Source of the DNA: Thuidium tamariscinum
Lineage: Eukaryota; Streptophyta; Bryopsida; Hypnales; Thuidiaceae
NCBI GenBank assembly: GCA_947034885.2
Contig: OX344749.2
Location: forward strand, 32,545,182 to 32,609,181
DNA: 64,000 bases
Direction of reading: 5' to 3'
Part shown: positions 34,425 to 45,781 of the stretch, one piece after another
Numbering within the stretch: the stretch's first letter is position 1
How the letters are laid out: each line of letters begins with the position of its first letter
The notes under the pieces: model-generated
Databases searched by the model: none
What the model was told of the DNA's origin: nothing
What the model saw: only the letters and a program-made list of their open reading frames with translations
Position numbers and translations under genes: made by a program

Positions 34425-34627
34425 CACTACAAGAGAATGGGGTCTTTTAAGTAGTGTCCTAGACATCATGTCTTTTAAGTAATTTTTTTTAATGCATCTT
34501 TTAAGTAAAATTTTAGTGAAAAGACTGTCTTTTCAATAAAATTTTACTTAAAAGACGCATTAAAAGACATTACTTAAAAGACATGATGTCTAGGACACTA
34601 CTTAAAAGACCCCATTCTCTTGTAGTG
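34425..34627. mobile_element. CACTA-type foldback element with ATA duplication
   Basis: A 203-bp near-palindrome. The left arm starts CACTACAAGAGAATGGGGTC and the right arm is its inverse. Flanking ATA (34422-34424 and 34628-34630) is the 3-bp target duplication. The arms carry several CTTTTAAGTA repeats. It is a relative of the truncated copy at 55843, and lies within or beside the copia remnant. Confidence 0.85.
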
Positions 34628-34639
34628 ATACAATAATTA

Positions 34640-35521
34640 CACAAGTAGGGAATTTGCATTATGAGAGGTTTCATCGTGTATGACTAATGATCACAATAGA
34701 GTGTGCGAGAAAGTTGAAGTGAGTAGCCAAATTCATGAATTAAAGTTTGTAGCCACATGAGCTCTTTTGTGGCATTAGCAACAATAGTATATTAATTAAG
34801 CATCCATTGAGGATAAAGCAACAATAGGTTGTTTTTAGCTTTGCCAAGAAAGTATATTCAACAAATCAAGTTGAAATACATAGTGAGAGGTGGAATGGTG
34901 ACTATCAAGATCACTAGCCTAGTCAACATCACTTTAGCTAGCCAATAAGTGATGAAGAGACTCTATGAAAGTAGCCCCTTGATAAGTGATTCCATTACTA
35001 ATAGTGCCATGAAGATAACGTAAAACATATTTAACATCTAACCAATGTACAAGAGCTAGCTTGGCCATGAATTATGCCAAATGATTCATAGAAAACATGA
35101 GGTTCTATTGAATCATGGTTACTAAATACTAGAGGCCATTAAAGATTTAAGAATAAGGCATTGTAGACATAAATGTAGCCTTTGTAGGATTGAAGGTGTC
35201 AATGGTTTCTCAAGTGTAACAATTGCCAACTACAAAGGGTCTACTTATAAGATGACAATTCATCATATTGAACTTACATAGGAAATTAGTAGTATATTTT
35301 TCTTGAACTAAAGTGAGAGTCTTATTATTATGATTATGTTGAATTTGATCATTATTCAAAATACATTTGATGTATTGGTTGTCAGTCATGAAGAAACATT
35401 GAGAGATTAAAGCTTTATTGGCACATAAATGTTGGTGGTTATTGGATATAAGAATAAGGTTGTCAACATATAAGCCAATCAATAGTAAATGAGGTGTTGC
35501 ATGTTCTTTTAATATAGACAT
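34640..35521 (-). pseudogene. Ty1/copia polymerase remnant (reverse transcriptase to RNase H)
   Basis: On -, LLLIGLYVDNLILISNN corresponds to the copia reverse-transcriptase block, but the usual YVDD is YVDN here, so a catalytic Asp is lost. MTDNQYIKCIL and KYTTNFLCKFNM follow in family order. Further on, HWLDVKYVLRYLHGTIS and NATKELMWLQTLIHEFGYS match the end of the polymerase and the RNase H region. Stops and frame changes are frequent. No LTRs were found. Confidence 0.75.
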
Positions 35522-35567
35522 AATGTATATAGAACACCAATGAAATCCTATCCCCCTATGAAGATAC

Positions 35568-35787
35568 GCTGTTTGTTTGTTTGTTTGTTTAGATGTTTGT
35601 TACGTTGAGATCTCCTGGACCGTGAGTCCCCCGGGTGCGTGTTTGGTACCATCGGAAAGCCCTCGGCGAGGAGGGGTGCACGGGCTTTGATTCATGATGT
35701 TCCAACCTACAACATGAAAGTTATTGAATTTTGAAGTTTCTATACATTAAAAAAATTAGACTGTGGCAACAGCACGGGCCACCCTAG
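35568..35787 (+). mobile_element. Helitron-like 3' terminal segment
   Basis: The segment ends GTGGCAACAGCACGGGCCAC, a short hairpin, followed by CCCTAG and then T. Plant Helitrons typically end with a GCAACGCACGGGC-like hairpin and CTAG inserted before T. The same ~220-bp segment recurs in decayed form at 43258-43491. A GTTT microsatellite lies at its start. No 5' end or RepHel gene was found. Confidence 0.45.
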
Positions 35788-35985
35788 TACTGATGAAAAA
35801 AGTATCAAATAAGTCATACCAAATAAAGTCATATGAAATATCAAGTATGAATTAAAAGATTGAGCACTTAGAGATTACAGAAAGACAAAAAAAATTTAAA
35901 AATTCCTTCTGTTCCACGGTAAGTTCTAGTTCTAGTGCTGAAGGGGAGCGAAGGGGTTGCACTTCTCCACAGTCGTAAGTTTTGA

Positions 35986-38659
35986 TCAATTGTAAAACTC
36001 AGCAGGCTGTCGCGGTTTGGCAACAACTCGCAACGGCACCGCTCTGGGCGCCCCCATGCCCGGCCCTTCCTCCGCCCCCGGATCCTCCTTCACGTCCCAC
36101 TCGAAGGCCTGCAGCAGACTCGCAACACTATACTGCAACGCCACATTTCCCAACGCCATCCCTGGACAACCCCTCCTTCCAGCACCAAACGGCAACCACG
36201 TCCCGTCGATCGTTTCCTTTCCCAACCACCTGTCGGGATTGAACTTCAGGGGTTCCTCCCACACAGTCGGATCTCGTCCAATGGCCCAGGCGTTGACGAA
36301 CAGGCGTGCCTGCGCAGGGATGTCATAGCCAAGGGCCTGGCAGGAGTTGATGGATTCGTGGGGCGGAATCACTGGCGCGGGAGGGTGGAGACGCAACCCT
36401 TCTTTGATGATGGAGAGGAGGTACGGGAGTTGGGGGAGGTCGGATTCTTGGACGCGACGGTGAGGGGGGAGGACGGTGTCGAGCTCGGCTTGGGCTTTGG
36501 ACTGTGCGGTGGGGTTGGAGACGAGTTCGGACATGATCCATTCACAGGACATGGTTGTCGTGTCAGAGGCACCTGTAAAGGCATCCTGGTTGGGGAGGAT
36601 GAGGGCACTTTGTCAGTCGTTTGGAGAACTACTTCCATAGTCATTTGGCACGCGAGACTCTTAGAACTTACTTCACCATTGCACAAATAGTCATACCTGT
36701 TGTCGATTTCTATGAATTGGACTGTTTTCCACTTCCCTGACTAGAGCAGCAGATGTATGGCAGCCCTGGGTTTTGAAGTTCAGTGCAATCGAATGTCACA
36801 ATGTCGACCTCTGAGACATTCCATTTTTCACAATTTTGACGATACAATCTTTGATCAAAGAACTGTGATGTTGCAAGATGATTTTGGCGTGATCAAATGT
36901 ATTGTCGACATAGGCTTTGACGTCTGTGACTATTTGACACTTGTGTTCTCAAACTTCTGGGGATCGGAATGAGACTCAGGCTGGGGATCAATCTAACAAG
37001 TTTTCTTCGACTGACAACTTTGGTTCAGACTGTGTCATAGCTGACTCAACTGAATTACAACGGAGGTCTAAGCAAATGACGTTCAGAAATAAATTGAACA
37101 TGTCTTCTTACCCACATGATGCCTTTGACGTTTGCCATGGTCATTTGGGGTCCTGATTTGTCAGTGCCACTGTGGTCCATTTCATCCAGCAGGATGTGCA
37201 CCATGTCTTTCTCATGCTCAGCGACCGGTCCCCTTTGGCGCTGCTCTTGGTGCTCCGAAATGATCTTTGTGGCGAATGCGTCCATACGCTTATTGGTTTC
37301 CTTGAATAGTTGATCCAGCCCTTGGAAGTCGAACCACTTGAGCGCCGGAATGAAATCGGCGGGATAGAATGAACTGAGGCACTTGGGAATGGCTTTCATG
37401 ATTTCTCGAAAGTTCTGAATCTCCAGCATCTGCTCTTCGGTGATTTCTTCATGTCCTTCCACTGGAGCACTAAAACGTCGGTTGAGAACTAACCGGGAGA
37501 TGATGTTGGAGAAGAGCACGGCCAGGTGCGACCTGAGATCAAATTCCTGGTTGTGAGGCAGCGTGCGAAGTAGGTGCGCCATTTCTTCCTCCCGAACATG
37601 ACGAGTAGCTTCAATACGCTTTGTGCCAGTGATCTCCATCTGGAAGGTCTTTCGCAGATGGCGCCAGGTTGGAGAACTGCTCTGAAACAAAATATCTGTC
37701 AAAGATCGATCGATGAGTCCGTCCGTTTTGAAATTTTTGTTGGTGTACTAGGACAGTTTTCAGTAGTGCGAACCCTGAAACAACCTAGAGAAATACCAGC
37801 ACACTCGCACGTGGTTTCAAGTTTCAACCAATTGAGAGGTTGAAACAAGATCCCAATTTTTTGCTTCTTGATGATTTTTCAAAATCTGGTTTCAACAGGG
37901 TACTTGCACAAGCCAGGTAGGGGACAAAAGATCATTGCGGACCTAATCCTGTTTCCTATGCATGTTGATCCCTTTAACCAACAGCAACTCCGGTATTGAT
38001 ACACTTGCTGGGACTAATTAGGAATGAAGCGGTGCAAGCATGACTCCATATGTTACAATGCTTCACTTGAGGACTTGACGCAAATAGTACCCCAAGTCTA
38101 CCTTAGTCATAATTACAAACCAGTCGTAAAAGACCAGAGTTCAACCATTAATCGTGAGTATATGCATTACGTAATTACTTACCTGGGCCGTACAGAACTT
38201 GACCAGCTCTCAGGGGAGGTCTTGCGCAGAAATTGGCATCCTGTTTCTTGAGAAACTCTATGGCGGTCGCAGGCGACGATGCCACGATGCATTGTGCTTG
38301 CCCCAGGCGCAGTGACATGAGAGGGCCATACTTCTTCGCAAGCTGTGCCAAGTTCTGGTGAGGCAAGGGGCTGAGCAAGTGCGGAGACCCAAGGAGAGGC
38401 AACCCAGTTGGTCCCGGAGGTAAATTGGTGGGTCTTCTCACCACTATCCCAACCAGATGATGACCAACACCGTCGTTGCCAAGACCTGCAAGACGGTCGT
38501 TTGTTATTAGAAAACTCTAAAGAAACAAAGCGAGAAAAACTCCCTCCTCAAACTTTTAAACCAGATAGACAGCATGCAGCAGTCCGTACTAAGAGGTGGT
38601 GGAGGAGAGAGGGAGAAGTGTACATAGAGGACAGAAAGATCAGCAACAGAGAAAGCCAT
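35986..38659 (-). CDS. A-type cytochrome P450 monooxygenase
   Basis: P450s of this type are ER-anchored haem-thiolate enzymes of phenylpropanoid and other specialised metabolism; the substrate cannot be read from sequence. Exons on -: 38659 to about 38624, 38485-38183, 37695-37112 and 36585-35986. Motifs: hinge LPPGPTGLPLLG, I-helix DAFTGASDTTT, K-helix KEGLRLHPPAPVIPPHE, FNPDRWL, and haem loop FGAGRRGCPGMALG with its Cys ligand. About 508 codons, normal for the family. The last two introns (37696-38182, 36586-37111) have clear GT-AG sites and correct phase. The N-terminus is problematic: a hydrophobic stretch VLATTVLVIIWLG is encoded just upstream but one base out of frame with IVVRRPTNLPPGP, with the break in a G run near 38450. 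This may be an assembly error, a real loss of function, or a sign that I have the first intron wrong. Confidence 0.85.
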
Positions 38660-38796
38660 GGTTTGGAGAAGCAAGGCCTTGCTCAAAGCTAAAGATTATG
38701 CGTATATTTCTGTTGGCAAATTGAGCACGACCCCAGCCACTTTCTACAACCCAAAAACACACTCGCCTCGAGAATGATTCAGCACCTGCTTCGTAA

Positions 38797-38805
38797 CCTT
38801 TTATA
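38797..38805 (-). promoter_or_regulatory. TATA box of the P450 gene
   Basis: TATAAAAGG on - lies about 140 bp before the ATG at 38659, a normal distance for a plant TATA promoter with a ~110-base leader. Confidence 0.55.
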
Positions 38806-38907
38806 TTAGACTACGCAAGTGGACATTGATGGGAATCAATCTTGATCCTAAAAAATTCGTCATGCAACGTGATATAGCAGCAACCGTGGAGAGGATGACT
38901 TCTAAAG

Positions 38908-39119
38908 AATTAAGTACTGCATAGGTAAGCTGCCGGGTAGCTTACTGTACGTTGACGTCATCACTGTTCGGTGAAGCAATGGCCCAGGAGCAATTGGAAT
39001 TCTCAGAGACTATCATAGCAGTAAAGTATTTCCAATTAAGTACTGCACAGGTAAGCTCACAGCATGTTGACAAATAACGGCCCAGGTCGCTCAGCAACTC
39101 TCAGAGACTGGCGGTAAAG
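38908..39119. repeat. Imperfect duplication in the P450 upstream region, with a TGACGTCA site
   Basis: Two units start AATTAAGTACTGCA (38908 and 39034) and share GGTAAGCT, GTTGAC, GGCCCAGG, CTCAGAGACT and GTAAAG. The first contains the palindrome TGACGTCA at 38953-38960, the classical bZIP (TGA/CRE-like) target. Both lie 250-460 bp upstream of the P450 start, so a role in its regulation is possible. Confidence 0.5.
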
Positions 39120-39330
39120 TTTTGATATTCGCAGAATCTGAGATTTTCACGGTCCAGGATAACGACAGCAATCGACCTGCACTATTTGTCTTCTTCGACC
39201 AATGCATAAAATTAATCCACCAGCCGTTTAGCCACCAGCCGTTTAGTTTCACCCAAATTTGTGGTTTCTCAAATTCTAAACTAGTTTCAGAAGAAGTTGG
39301 AGTTATATTTAAAGCAACCAAAGAGAATTG

Positions 39331-40150
39331 ATGCATCTTGTACTAGCTTCAAGGATGTTCAATTGAGGGTAGCCTAGTGTCACCACTAGGTGCTTTTATA
39401 ATCTCAATTTTGAACATTCGTAGTATATTCTCACAAAACTCTGAAAAAATTTAAATTGCTTTTGCTTCATGTGCCAACATCATGATGTGATACTTTCTTT
39501 GAATTGTGTGTAAGTTTACTTGCTTGAAAATAAGGTGTTCGTTTTAATTAGCTTCAAATTCCTTAGTCTATTAGAAAAGCAACCAATTGTGTAGTATTTA
39601 AGTTTTGTAAATTATTTCTTTTGGTAATTTTTACTTGAAAGACAAATGGAATTTGCCACGTCTTATCCAAGTAGTTCTGTATTTTAAGGACCTTTGTGGA
39701 ATTAGTTATGATATCATATATGAAAAAATGATGATGCATGGATATTTTACTCACCTTGAAATATTATAATGTTTTGAGGTTCAAAACTACTTGCAAATGT
39801 TTAGATCTAAAGCAAAGCTAAAATCTTCATATATACCTTATTCTTTATAGAATTCAACCATAGGATTTTTCTGTTAACTCATTCAAACTTCAAATACATC
39901 CTTCCAAAAATTTTAGAATCAATTCTCCATTGATTGTAAGATCAACTTGCTTAAACTCTAAAAAATAGTTTTTCTTGAAACTTCCTTCAAGGTGAAGTTT
40001 TATTTTTCAACATTTTTAGGAAATAACATCTACGTCCAGCAAACTATATAATTTAGCTAATAGAAGAACCAATTTGTTGAAAAATGAGTTGAAAATGTAA
40101 GGAAAAAAATTTAACCAAGAAAACTTCTATATCATTTAAAAAATATACAT
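39331..40150. other. AT-rich intergenic stretch
   Basis: AT-rich sequence between the P450 upstream region and the next element. No gene or bounded repeat recognised. Confidence 0.4.
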
Positions 40151-40154
40151 AACA

Positions 40155-41240
40155 GGGTCATTGCAAGAAACACCTGTACTATTTTGTGTCACACGTTGCA
40201 TGCTGATCAGTTTTTTGGCCATAACTTTTGTGTTTTAGCTCCAAATGACTCAAGATTTATAAAAAAGGTACTCATAACTATTATACACCTTCTCTGATTT
40301 TTTCATAATTTTCAAAAATAGTTTACTATCCAAAAATAGACCCCGATTGGATGTCACACTTGGCAGTTTAGGGGGTTTTAGTACTTGAGCTATACCTTTT
40401 TTTTAATGATTTTGAAATGAAATTTGGATGAGATGGTCTTCTAGTAGATTTCTAGCTTTCCAAGGAAGGATTTTTAAAAAAAGTTAATTTTGTGAGGTGT
40501 AGAGGTCTACAAAGTGAGCTCCCTTCTGCTTGTATTTTGAAATATATAAAATATTATTTTGGTGGGTTTTTTTGTGAATGAACATCTCTATAAAGTTGTT
40601 GCAAATGGTCACTTTTTATTTTTTGAAAATACTTATTTTTACTATTTTTCCCTAATTTTTGAATCAAGGTACCTATTTTCTTGAGATTTGGCACTTTTCA
40701 AGTTTTCCTACTTAGAGAATTTTTCTACCAATTTCCTTCAGTGAAAACCTTCATTTTAGAGGTATATACATTAATCCTATTTTTAAATTTTTTTTTAAAT
40801 TAGTTTTCTAATTTTATAGTACTACTGAAAAAATCATGAGTACTGTTGGAAAACGCAACAAATAGGACAGGTGTTTCTTGCATAAGAGGATTTCTGGGCC
40901 CCCAGAAGACCGTTTCAGGGGTGTTCCTCGAAATTGTTCCCACTGCTATAGACCAGCCCCCTGCTGGTCTGAATTTTTGAATTTTGAAAAAAAAAAATTA
41001 AAATTTTTTTTTTCAAAAAACTTCAGAATGTATTAAAGAGAAAAAAAATGATTTAAAAAAATATTTTTAAATTATTTAATATTTAATTGAAATTAATAAA
41101 AAAATATTATTTTCTGACGTGGCAGTCGCTTGACCACATCAGCATCGCGTTCCTAGCGTTCCCAATGCGTTCCCAGTGTTTGGGAACTCGCAGTCTGCCA
41201 CTCTTGTACAGGAGCTGAAAATCCTCTTATGCAATGACCC
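40155..41240. mobile_element. Non-autonomous element of the 13.7-kb transposon family, copy B, with nested MITE
   Basis: Termini GGGTCATTGCAAGAAACACC at both ends in inverted orientation, with a 4-bp duplication AACA (40151-40154 and 41241-41244). The right terminal repeat is split by an ATTAGAGG-type MITE at 40882-41230. Without it the element is about 0.74 kb. Its first ~230 bp resemble the left end of the coding element at 5591, and its whole interior matches the copy at 3258-3980 inverted. Confidence 0.8.
40882..41230. mobile_element. ATTAGAGG-type MITE, copy 3, nested
   Basis: Ends ATAAGAGGATTT and its inverse; the interior matches 33200-33520 in the opposite orientation. The interrupted sequence is known from the host element's other terminus, so the insertion point is exact: the duplicated target is only 2-3 bp (GC or GCA). 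Confidence 0.85.
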
Positions 41241-41244
41241 AACA

Positions 41245-42289
41245 CAAAAGGTGGTACTAAATGAAGGAAAAAACTAATTTAATTGCTAATAACATTTTAC
41301 AAAAGGAACTAAGACACATTGAATCAATCACAATGAAAAGAATGTTTTACTAGACAATAAATATCCTTATTTTTTATTTGAATTAGAAATTTTCAAAATT
41401 GAGTTTAAATGACTTTATATATTTTTCTATCATAGCTTAAAAAATAACACTTTTCATAACTTTCACATCAATATTCAAAACTCAATGGTTTAAATGTTTT
41501 TGAGTAGGTATCAATCTATTCAATCCATTAAAATTGATTATCTTTTTTCTAGAGTACATATTTTGGTTTTCTAGTTATGCTTTCAAAAAAAATAGAGAAA
41601 TTTTGCAATATTTATTGGAATGACAATCACATATAACTTAGGATGCTTGGGTAGAGCACTTAGTGCATTTTAAAAATGATTTGCAACTTCAGGTATACTA
41701 TCCTATTACATGCAAAAAAGAAATAAGCCCATTTTAGATACAATTGTAATAATAGTGTACATTCAAGTTTTGAAAAGTACACCACCATTACAATTTTGTT
41801 CACAATGGGCTTCTGCCCATTTTGTCCTTAATGACAATAGTTTACCTTAATATATATAGAATTTCATTTATTTGACAAAAAAATTGTGAAGAATTTACAA
41901 ATAAATTAGAAAACATTAATTCATAGTAGACAAATGCATTATAAGTAGTGTAGGTAGTATACAAATGTAGGCCATTAAAATTTTGTACTTATAATTTATG
42001 GGTTTCAAAATTTGTATCATATATCCTATTTTTAGTATAACCTATATGTGAAGGTAGTGAAGCTGGGTCAAAGTTGGGTTGCATGAAAAATTGGCTCAAT
42101 CATTAGGTTTTTGTGGATGAAGGTGCAATGACTAAAAAGTAGAAGTTAGAGTTTTAAACTTGGCTAATTTGTTGAGTGCCATTTGAAGGCATTATTTCTT
42201 GCATTCTTCATATTTTTGATGTCTTTGCATCTTAGAAGCAATTTGGCATTCACTGGTCTCACTTAGGATTTATTTTTGGTTGAGCAAAC
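41245..42289. other. AT-rich intergenic stretch
   Basis: No open frame or terminal-repeat element recognised; homopolymer A/T runs are frequent. Confidence 0.4.
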
Positions 42290-42572
42290 ATTAGATGAGA
42301 TTTGAGGTCTCAAAGACACTTTGAGTTTCCAGACTGTGGGAATGCAAAAATTGTTATAGGAATGGAGAAACGTGGGAATTTGACATGGTCACGACTGTTT
42401 GACGTCATTATTATTATTATTTAAAAAATTTGGATTTTTTTGCATTTCAAACCCCTCTAAATTTTTAAAATTTAAAATTTTAATTGTTGTCTTGACAACA
42501 ACCAATAGTTTCGGGATCAATTTTGGAAACACACATGAAATGGCCCTTTGGAGGCTAGAAATCTCAATTAAT
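42290..42572. mobile_element. ATTAGAGG-type MITE, copy 4 (decayed)
   Basis: Starts ATTAGATGAGATTTGAGG and ends with GAAATCTCAATTAAT, a diverged inverse. The interior retains the A/T tract and the TTTCGGGATCAATTTTGG segment of the family. GACGTGGCA has decayed to GACATGGTC. Confidence 0.6.
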
Positions 42573-43257
42573 ATTTAATCATTAGGATTCAAGATGTTGA
42601 TGCTTTAAGAGGCGACAACTCATTAAAGTATTCATGTTTCTATATTCATACCTTGAACCTTTAAACATTTCAATTTCCATTCTATAGATACCATATTCAT
42701 ATTCTATTTTTTCTCATTATTACTTGCCAATGGATGAAGTTGTTTTAATTTGTGCTAATATTTTATCAAATTGTTGTCTTATCTTAAGATTGGATTTGGT
42801 ATTCTTAGAGTACATATTTTCCAAAAATATAAATGTAGAAGTATGTCAAGTAGTTGACAAAGCCAAAATTGCATTGACTCTAGTTTAAAATTGGATGTGT
42901 AAAAATGAAGTCATAGATTTAAAGAACACAAAAACTTTATAGAAAAACACCATATAAAGATAACCCCATTTCAAATCCTTTCCAACAAATTCTACTCAAA
43001 AAATGACAATATTTTGCTTGTAATTGAATTTAAAAGGAATATTGAAATTTTCCTTTAAAATTTATTGAAAAATATTGGTGATTGCAATCATTGCATAGGT
43101 AAATCTATCAATACAAATGGAATCTAAAACTCAATTTCTACAACTTGTATTTGTATATTAATTCCAAAACATTTTTCCAAATAGTACTTTATAATGATTT
43201 TCTTGAAATCGTTAGTTTTGGAGAAGACTCTAAGTGTTTAGGGGTTAAAATAGTTGT

Positions 43258-43491
43258 TTTGTTTTGTTTGCTTGTTACAATGAGATCTCCAAGACCATGC
43301 ATCTTTTGACTACGTTTTTTGGTAATGTTTGAAAGCCTTCAACAAGGAGGGATACATGGGCTTTGATATGTGGCATTTAGACCAATGATGTGAAAATTAT
43401 TGAATTTCAAAAAATTTATAAATTAAAAAATTAGAAAATTATTTTCACATTTATTCTTACTATGGCAATGGCATAGGGCACACTACTCTAG
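43258..43491 (+). mobile_element. Helitron-like 3' terminal segment, decayed copy
   Basis: Diverged direct copy of 35568-35787: GAGATCTCC, GGGCTTTGAT, AAAATTATTGAATTT and TATGGCAATGGCATAGGGCA in the same order, ending CTAG at 43488-43491. Many C-to-T-type differences distinguish it from the other copy. Confidence 0.4.
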
Positions 43492-44268
43492 CTTAAATGT
43501 AATGGGCTTGGCAAAGTTGCAATTCTTAGTCTCCTTTTTTCTTCAAACATGTAAAAAATTAGAAATGCATACTGCAAATTGAAGCCATGAACATGTTTGT
43601 ACCAACTATTTTCTTTTCTTTTTTGAGAAAGTGCCAAAATGGCAATCGCTTAAAATTTGGTAAAACATTGTATTCCTAGATCCATCTATCTTTTAGATCA
43701 AAAACCATTATACAATCATATTCATATACTTTTTTCATCCAAATTTGGCAATTTCGTCTATATTTTGAATGGATATGAAAAAGTTTCTAACAAAAAAAAT
43801 TGCTTTTAGCTGCTAAAAAGTAGAATTCTTTTTTGAAATGGTACAATTTGGCACCATGGTGCCAAGAAAAAACAAACCAATTTGTACTGAAGCTTGGATA
43901 AGGTAGAACCACCCATTCCCAATCACTACCCCATAGCCAATCAATAGGGTACCATATTTCCAACCAAGGTTGGAATGGATGTCCATTTTCTCTTTGGAAT
44001 GTGTGTTTTGTACTTTTTCAAGGTTTGGACCAATAACTTAATGACACACAAGTGAACAAGAAAGTATGAAGCAATGAGTGGGAAAGTAGTTCTTTGAAAA
44101 TTAGAGTTGGATGACTCTAGATGTTGGTTGTAGATCAAGCCCAACTTTTGCCTTTCAAAATTCATAGTAATTTCAATTCAAGCAATAAAATTACCAAAGT
44201 TTTTACATTCTACATCATTTCTATCACCTCTCGAAATATTTGCTTGGCCTTGCACTACCCGTAAAGCA

Positions 44269-44301
44269 CTCCCGGGAAGTGCGCCGTTCATTTCCCGGGA
44301 G
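44269..44301. repeat. CTCCCGGGAA hairpin
   Basis: CTCCCGGGAA (44269-44278) pairs exactly with TTCCCGGGAG (44292-44301) across a 13-base loop. Each arm also contains the palindrome CCCGGG. Confidence 0.75.
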
Positions 44302-44441
44302 GATTGCGAAGCGTAATGCTCAGCTAGTGATGGGTTCTTCCCATAACTGGGGATTACGTGTTTTTCATTGAACTTTTCATCGAACACACGAATTCATCCA
44401 ATTGCTCGTGCTTTACGACGGACAATGACCGCTCGTCGTCC

Positions 44442-44514
44442 GGTATTACTGAAATTAAAGTGCCTCCTCCTCGGGCTCCGCCCTCCTCGTCGGCACTTTA
44501 ATTTCAATAATACC
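44442..44514. repeat. Hairpin with a 23-bp stem and C-rich loop
   Basis: GGTATTACTGAAATTAAAGT plus GCC at 44442-44464 pairs with 44492-44514 at 22 of 23 positions. The loop is pyrimidine-rich (CTCCTC repeats with GGGCTCCGCCC). The CTCCTCCTCGGGC motif recurs just after the stem. Confidence 0.8.
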
Positions 44515-45511
44515 CTCCTCCTCGGGCATTGCCCTATACCAAATCACGTGTAAAATACCTTGAATGATCAGTTATGGGCAGTGTTCACAAAACTGGCTAA
44601 ATTTCACTCCATTGCTACTAAAATATTTCAGTAGCTAAATCTCTATAGGAAAAAATCCTTGAAAAAATTAAATTTTAGCTAAGATTTCAACAACCAATAG
44701 AGTTTGATAGCCAATTTGTTACCTACTCTACATTGGAATTAGCATCTCTGTAGTTAGTTATGGGTATTAGTACCCCCTATTATCCTTTAAAACTTGCAAA
44801 ATTCTTTCTTTTCTAATTTTTTTAATGCCACTTTCTCTCAAGATAGCCAAAGTTGATGCTTATTTATCTTGAAGGCAGCAAATTGCACTAAATCCCCTAA
44901 ACTAGGTAGCATATTACACTAAATTCTATAAACTAGTTCTGGGATCACTGGTTATGGGTGGTTCTACCTTAGCATGCATGTAAAGAAGAGAAGAATATGC
45001 AGCCAGATCGAGAACTTGGTATTTGATATGTGAAGCATTTTAGTGAAATTGGAGCAGATTTTTCTGTCGCCCGGCTGAAACAGCAGATCGCTTGACTGCA
45101 TCGATCATTCCTCTGATCTTCTAGGATTGTAAGGGAGGAGGCTCCAAAACCGCTCAGGCTCCAAAACCGCTCACCTTCTGAAATGTATATTTCTGGTACA
45201 TGATGCTATTTGATCTTTACAATAATGTACAAACAGTGAACATTTGAGGGGGTGGGCGGTTCTGGAGTCCTATGCCATATTGACTTCAGAAATTCATAAC
45301 TAACTCTACAGAGCTCCAAAAAATAAGAAACGACTTGGGTTAGATGCCTATTCAAGCTGTCTTTCAAGAAAAATTCACTGGAAAATACTTCAAGATGTTT
45401 GACCTACCCAAAATTTTGTTCGAGCCCTTAGATGGTCGGTTTATGGACCTCCTCCCTTATGTGCTCTAGAAATTACAGATCTGGAAGCTTGTGCACAAGA
45501 TGTAATTAGTG

Positions 45512-45772
45512 GCGCAGCGTTAAATCATACCATCAAAGGTGGGCCCCGTAGGCTGGATTTACCCAAGGTAAAATGCTGAAATTTTTTATTTTTTTCATTT
45601 TTTATTTTTTTCAAATTCAGATTCAGAATTATAGACCCCAAATTAGCTCGGAAGACCTCAAACATACCAAAAAACCCAACACAAATATAAACCCCAAACC
45701 CTTGTCAACCCCTAGTAAAATGAGATTTACCCCGTTGGGCCCACCTTCGATGGTATGATTTAACGTTCTACG
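45512..45772. mobile_element. MULE-type MITE with 9-bp target duplication
   Basis: Exact 9-bp duplications TAATTAGTG flank it (45503-45511 and 45773-45781). Terminal repeats share CGTTAAATCATACCATC and AAGGTGGGCCC in inverted orientation over about 35 bp. Nine-bp duplications are typical of Mutator-like elements. It is 261 bp and AT-rich inside. Confidence 0.85.
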
Positions 45773-45781
45773 TAATTAGTG

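Larger units (their letters stand above)
43899..44971. mobile_element. 1.07-kb inverted-repeat element with GC-rich hairpins
   Basis: The left end reads TAAGGTAGAACCACCCAT and the right end is its inverse, followed on both sides by related CCAGTGATCCC-like sequence. Related motifs recur inside at about 44328 and 44562. It contains a GC-rich block absent from surrounding DNA, with two strong hairpins (44269-44301 and 44442-44514). No transposase is encoded. The target duplication is unclear. Confidence 0.55.
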
